A DNA stretch of 64,000 nt from an uncultured Oscillospiraceae bacterium (GTDB taxonomy: Bacteria > Bacillota > Clostridia > Oscillospirales > JAAYXM01). Each line of letters opens with the position of its first letter. The first letter of the stretch is position 1. The notes under the pieces were generated by a model, which saw nothing but the letters and a program-made list of their open reading frames with translations, was not told the DNA's origin and ran no database searches. The stretch is taken from positions 3,564 through 67,563 of the forward strand of contig CAKSEF010000002.1 in assembly GCA_934446465.1 (NCBI GenBank), written 5' to 3'. Shown here piece after piece: positions 61,601 to 64,000 of this stretch. A program made the translations under genes and the position numbers.

Positions 61601-64000
61601 CAGATTCTACAATTCGCACGGACTTTCCGATGAGGGAAAGGCAATAGGACGTATTTGGGAAACCGACCTTGCAAGGCTTCTCGCAACGTCATATGACGCT
61701 TTTTATCCCATGACGGAGGACAGCGGAGTTATAAGATTCCTGTCGCAAAAGGCCGAAGAATATAATATGCCAAATAAGAAAACGGATGCAAACCTCATAC
61801 GGGGCAACTGCGAGGACGGAATTTTGCGTTCGATATTCAGCGGTTTCAAGTCGGCCGATATAAACGGTAACTTCGGTATGCACCAGTCGGCGCTTGCAGC
61901 GGCAGCAGTTGCGTTGGATTCACAGCCCGAAACAAAGGAATGGATAGACTATGTCATGCAGGACGGCACAAAGAGCATCGGCTTCTGCAGCGGCGGAAAC
62001 GTCCAAAGACAGATTTACAATGACGTAGACCGCGACGGCCACGGAAACGAATCGGCACCGGGATATAACGGACTGTGGGTAACGCGTATGATCCAAATCG
62101 CGGAATGTCTCGCGGGATACGACGGATATCCGAGTGCAGACCTGTACAAAAACCCGCGCGTCATTAAGATGATGACGGCGCAGGGAGATATAATCACGAC
62201 GTCTGATACTACACCTCAGATAGGAGACCAGGGTGAAACGGCTGCCGTCGGAACGGGACTTGTCAGAGATAACCTGCTTCTTGAATATATCAGGACGGGA
62301 GAGAACAGTCTCGCACAGCTTCTGTATGCCATTAACGGCAATACAACAGACGGACTCCACGCCGATATATTCACAAAGAACCCGGAGGACGTAAAAAAAG
62401 ATATAAAAAAGATAATAGATGAGAACGGCGAGTACGATTTTACACGCACAGTCAACTATACGGGATACGGATTTGCCATTCTCCGCGACGGCGTGCTTTA
62501 TAAAGACGCTCCGTCTGTATCGGGCGTGCTCTCCGATTCGCAGCGCGATTTCTGGATTTATTACGGCGGGTCGACAATAAGTCATAAGCACGCAGACGCG
62601 CTGAACCTCGGAATTGAAGCGTTCGGGCTGAATCTGGCTCCGGATTTGGGATACCCCGAGGATACGGGATATAACGTAAACCGCGAGCAGTGGGTAAACA
62701 ATACAATAAGCCATAATACGGTCGTAGTAAACGAAAAGAAGCAGAATCAGAATGCTTATGCACATACGCCTCTGCATTTTGACAACGGCGGAAATGTTAA
62801 GCTTATGGATATTGATGCCCAAACGGCATACGATGAAACCGATATTTACAGAAGAACCGTAGTTATGGTAAAACTTTCCGAAGATATATCATACGGTGTT
62901 GACTTCTTCCGGATAAAGGGAGGTAACGACCACATATACAGCTTCCATAGCCAGTCGGATGAGGTTTCGGTCAGCGGAGTAAACCTTGTTGCCCAGGGAG
63001 CGGGAACGTATGCCGGCGAAGATGTTGAGTGGGGCGATGAATCGGACGAATACGCAAACGGATTCTCATGGCTTGGAAACGTCAGACGCGATTCAAACCC
63101 GCAAACGGGAACATTCACCGCAGATTTCAAGGTCAAGGATTTCAGGAATACGCTCAGAAATAAGAAAGATATCCACCTTGCGATAACCATGCTTAACGAC
63201 TTTGAGCTTTCTGAAGTAACCGTTGCGGAAGGAACACCGCCGAGAGTCAAGGACAATATAAAAATGCTCGAGTACGTTCTCGCCAGAAGAAAGGGTGAAA
63301 ACCTCGACAGTCTCTTTACAACTGTCATTGAACCGTACTCCGAAAACAGCCTTATTTCAAATAAGGAGACTGTAGGCATTACCGCCGTTTCGGGAAGCGA
63401 AGGTTCGGACGATACGGCACGCGCCGTAAAGATAACGTGCAAAAACGGCAGGACGGACTACGTTGTTTATGCAACAAACAATACGGTAACATACAGAATC
63501 GACAACAAATTCGATTTCAGAGGATTTGTCGGCGTGTATACCTGCGGAGAAGACGGAACAGCGGAACAAACCTACCTGAATGACGGAGATAAAATAGGAG
63601 ATATCGATTATGAGTCGCCCGATGTCTCGGGAACCATAAAAGATTTTACAAGAGAATATACATCCGAAAATTCAATAGAAGTGTCCCTGAATAGGGAAAT
63701 TGCCGATGAAGAACTCACGGACAAATATATCTATATCAATAATGACGGAGTTCAGAACGGAGTTTACAGAATAGTCGGAGCAACGCATTCCGGAACTGAC
63801 TATACGCTCGATATAGGCGACGTAACCGTTGCACGCGGAATTGAAGACGGAAGCATTGTTTATAACATATCTTCCGGAGATTCGTTCAGAATCCCGCTCT
63901 CCTACACAACGGATTCGTCTCCGGTGATTAAGTGCGCAGATAAGGTGAGCGTAACTGCGGAAAGCTCGGTTTCGGTAAAGGTAACTGCGGAGAGCAGAAG
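58602..64000 (+). CDS. Second heparinase II/III-like secreted lyase (3' end outside window)
   Basis: An AAAGGAG site precedes the ATG at 58602; the frame is open to the window end (about 1,799 codons). After a signal peptide (to about residue 29) come three module copies (about 30-200, 205-360, 467-640) and two Ig-like domains (about 365-455 and 645-732). The lyase begins near 736 with a helical lead, the four-Cys insert (C804, C807, C833, C836), a toroid with GNFGMHQSA, and the beta-sandwich with SHKHADALNLG (H1328, H1330, D1332) and SHNTVVVNE. The order from the lead onward matches the giant lyase at 5199-12293, whose catalytic part is clearly homologous but diverged. The C-terminus, where SLH repeats would lie, is not in the window. 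Both proteins probably cleave related uronic-acid glycans outside the cell. Confidence 0.9.
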   Translation, partial: MRKILSLVLVFAMAVSLFANVQFAFGADTLTYSFKIESGTKIESVKGVADFDTYESTGRNWKFCSMNDSLREKYNGNYAFARTMTYGLQIQSEGNEWLSLAVKIPTAGTYSVEYKYSTVSWGKTGDIFLSPMEAGIEKSRNGEYKLGSVSYAGGGEINSSDLGTITVGSDNSEYILTFVSTGNTQLPSEIVLKPVSDDPITEKYDFKKYKSSYYVPEIKYEDTDNTWEYHSCESSLWDSYNTSKNFIRNPAGLGYGIQVQSGYVGQYLALKLKVRKAGNYNVKFTYAKASLGGEADVFIAPIAETDITNEKYKVGSVSFYNETQQNLNEKKLKSLNITSAGEYVVTFLVTGKNKSCNMYLTGLEFNPNEAALESVTLTAEKTRIKVGEETKTTLSGKLSDGAEDDLSAADVVYESSNEEIAKVDADGKITAMGAGTAKITARVTLLGITKESSCLIRVETDENPPYTGVSVLYDLKLGAGKYEDSDMRPIKYADTDGVWEFGGYDESMIPADAPKPGIYIRNNLAYGVQVQSNREKNWFAVKVNVSDVGRTKFVLDYSVYKYGGIGNIYFVPASYGKEHWRSDAFKLGEVNFYEDVSSPAVKKTEYDLTIESAGEYAVVFEAAKRLGGCNMYMSGFTLDGQNGVKTVPVLPKKSLKIGESMKISYDLRDYNGKKTSLPNISVSYNSITPDILEVSDDGTVSAKALGTGIIEIGVLSEGTLRRARCEVYVGTGKRGVSFYTEEKRKNAVENAKKYDWAKTLRDKAVKEADIYVGNEEKLWNLITQEGIPRGITVGYQDDPNAYKCRYCGEDLRAQYGAYPWKINVLTRPWKIQCPSCKRVFPSNDFGSFYNLGIDEEGKFDYELAHKRNAEIVANGGEGYLVNKLYPEAEEKFGDANWGVDDGFGYIAKNPDGSVKTYANGVEEAHTYIAYYNHWGIWFGKTFTTESKSLVGDALTSLRDAYLYTGDEKYGRVGAILIDRIADVYSDMSLTQYGRARGNERRFYNSHGLSDEGKAIGRIWETDLARLLATSYDAFYPMTEDSGVIRFLSQKAEEYNMPNKKTDANLIRGNCEDGILRSIFSGFKSADINGNFGMHQSALAAAAVALDSQPETKEWIDYVMQDGTKSIGFCSGGNVQRQIYNDVDRDGHGNESAPGYNGLWVTRMIQIAECLAGYDGYPSADLYKNPRVIKMMTAQGDIITTSDTTPQIGDQGETAAVGTGLVRDNLLLEYIRTGENSLAQLLYAINGNTTDGLHADIFTKNPEDVKKDIKKIIDENGEYDFTRTVNYTGYGFAILRDGVLYKDAPSVSGVLSDSQRDFWIYYGGSTISHKHADALNLGIEAFGLNLAPDLGYPEDTGYNVNREQWVNNTISHNTVVVNEKKQNQNAYAHTPLHFDNGGNVKLMDIDAQTAYDETDIYRRTVVMVKLSEDISYGVDFFRIKGGNDHIYSFHSQSDEVSVSGVNLVAQGAGTYAGEDVEWGDESDEYANGFSWLGNVRRDSNPQTGTFTADFKVKDFRNTLRNKKDIHLAITMLNDFELSEVTVAEGTPPRVKDNIKMLEYVLARRKGENLDSLFTTVIEPYSENSLISNKETVGITAVSGSEGSDDTARAVKITCKNGRTDYVVYATNNTVTYRIDNKFDFRGFVGVYTCGEDGTAEQTYLNDGDKIGDIDYESPDVSGTIKDFTREYTSENSIEVSLNREIADEELTDKYIYINNDGVQNGVYRIVGATHSGTDYTLDIGDVTVARGIEDGSIVYNISSGDSFRIPLSYTTDSSPVIKCADKVSVTAESSVSVKVTAESR

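Noticed and set aside
61920..62822. 300-codon minus-strand open frame inside the second lyase
   Set aside because: Shadow of the lyase coding strand; similar antisense frames occur at 8967-9788, 11526-12284, 41810-42676 and 44042-44902 with no protein-like features.
1..64000. CRISPR arrays, tRNA and rRNA genes
   Set aside because: No spaced short direct repeats, no tRNA cloverleaf-like sequences and no rRNA-like segments were noticed on either strand; a dedicated scan was not possible.

Overview
The window looks like the chromosome of an uncultured or little-studied low-to-mid GC Clostridia (Firmicutes). The reasons are a glmS ribozyme upstream of glmS, a Rex redox regulator, S-layer homology (SLH) anchoring, strong AGGAGG-type ribosome sites with some TTG/GTG starts, Pol I with an apparently dead proofreading domain, and a SpoIIQ-like M23 protein. 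Giant SLH-anchored polysaccharide lyases recall pectin- and glycan-degrading gut Clostridia, but the exact taxon cannot be fixed from sequence alone.

Layout. (1) 1-17.7 kb is accessory carbohydrate metabolism: two secreted proteins sharing a long, apparently identical N-terminal block, one a 2,364-residue heparinase II/III-like lyase with SLH repeats; a GH20 hexosaminidase; a decayed sugar-binding lipoprotein gene; a sugar-phosphate isomerase-like protein; a Gfo/Idh/MocA oxidoreductase; a GNAT-like acyltransferase; and an SGNH esterase. (2) 17.7-19.4 kb is a graveyard holding a shattered tyrosine integrase. (3) 19.4-21.4 kb carries ychF and a SpoIIQ-like M23 protein. (4) 21.4-28.1 kb is a compact, intact phage-type module (small and large terminase, nozzle-like protein, coiled-coil protein, one-TM protein, portal) with no capsid gene, ending in its own terminator. 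(5) 28.1-30.6 kb holds tsaE-tsaB-rpiB-proB. (6) 30.6-34.2 kb has, on the minus strand, a polysaccharide deacetylase and glmS with its ribozyme leader. (7) 34.3-48.8 kb is a housekeeping stretch: lipoprotein plus two-component system, DUF1385 protein, prmC, recA, recX, rimO, pgsA, cysS, polA, rimI, tsaD. (8) 48.8-52.3 kb holds a cluster of DnaA boxes, an isocitrate dehydrogenase, rex and an SLH protein. (9) 52.3-64 kb returns to accessory genes: a Vat/CatB-like acetyltransferase, a flavodoxin-family protein, an AraC regulator divergent from a second Gfo/Idh/MocA oxidoreductase with a leader peptide ORF, and two more secreted modular proteins, the last a second heparinase-like lyase cut by the window end.

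Together the accessory genes suggest extracellular cleavage of an amino-sugar or uronic-acid glycan by surface-tethered lyases, with exo-trimming by GH20, de-esterification by the SGNH protein and processing by the oxidoreductases and isomerase. No intact sugar transporter is present here. The two observations most worth pursuing are the capsid-less packaging cassette and the recurring secreted module, whose 665-bp direct repeat lies in the same reading frame in two genes.
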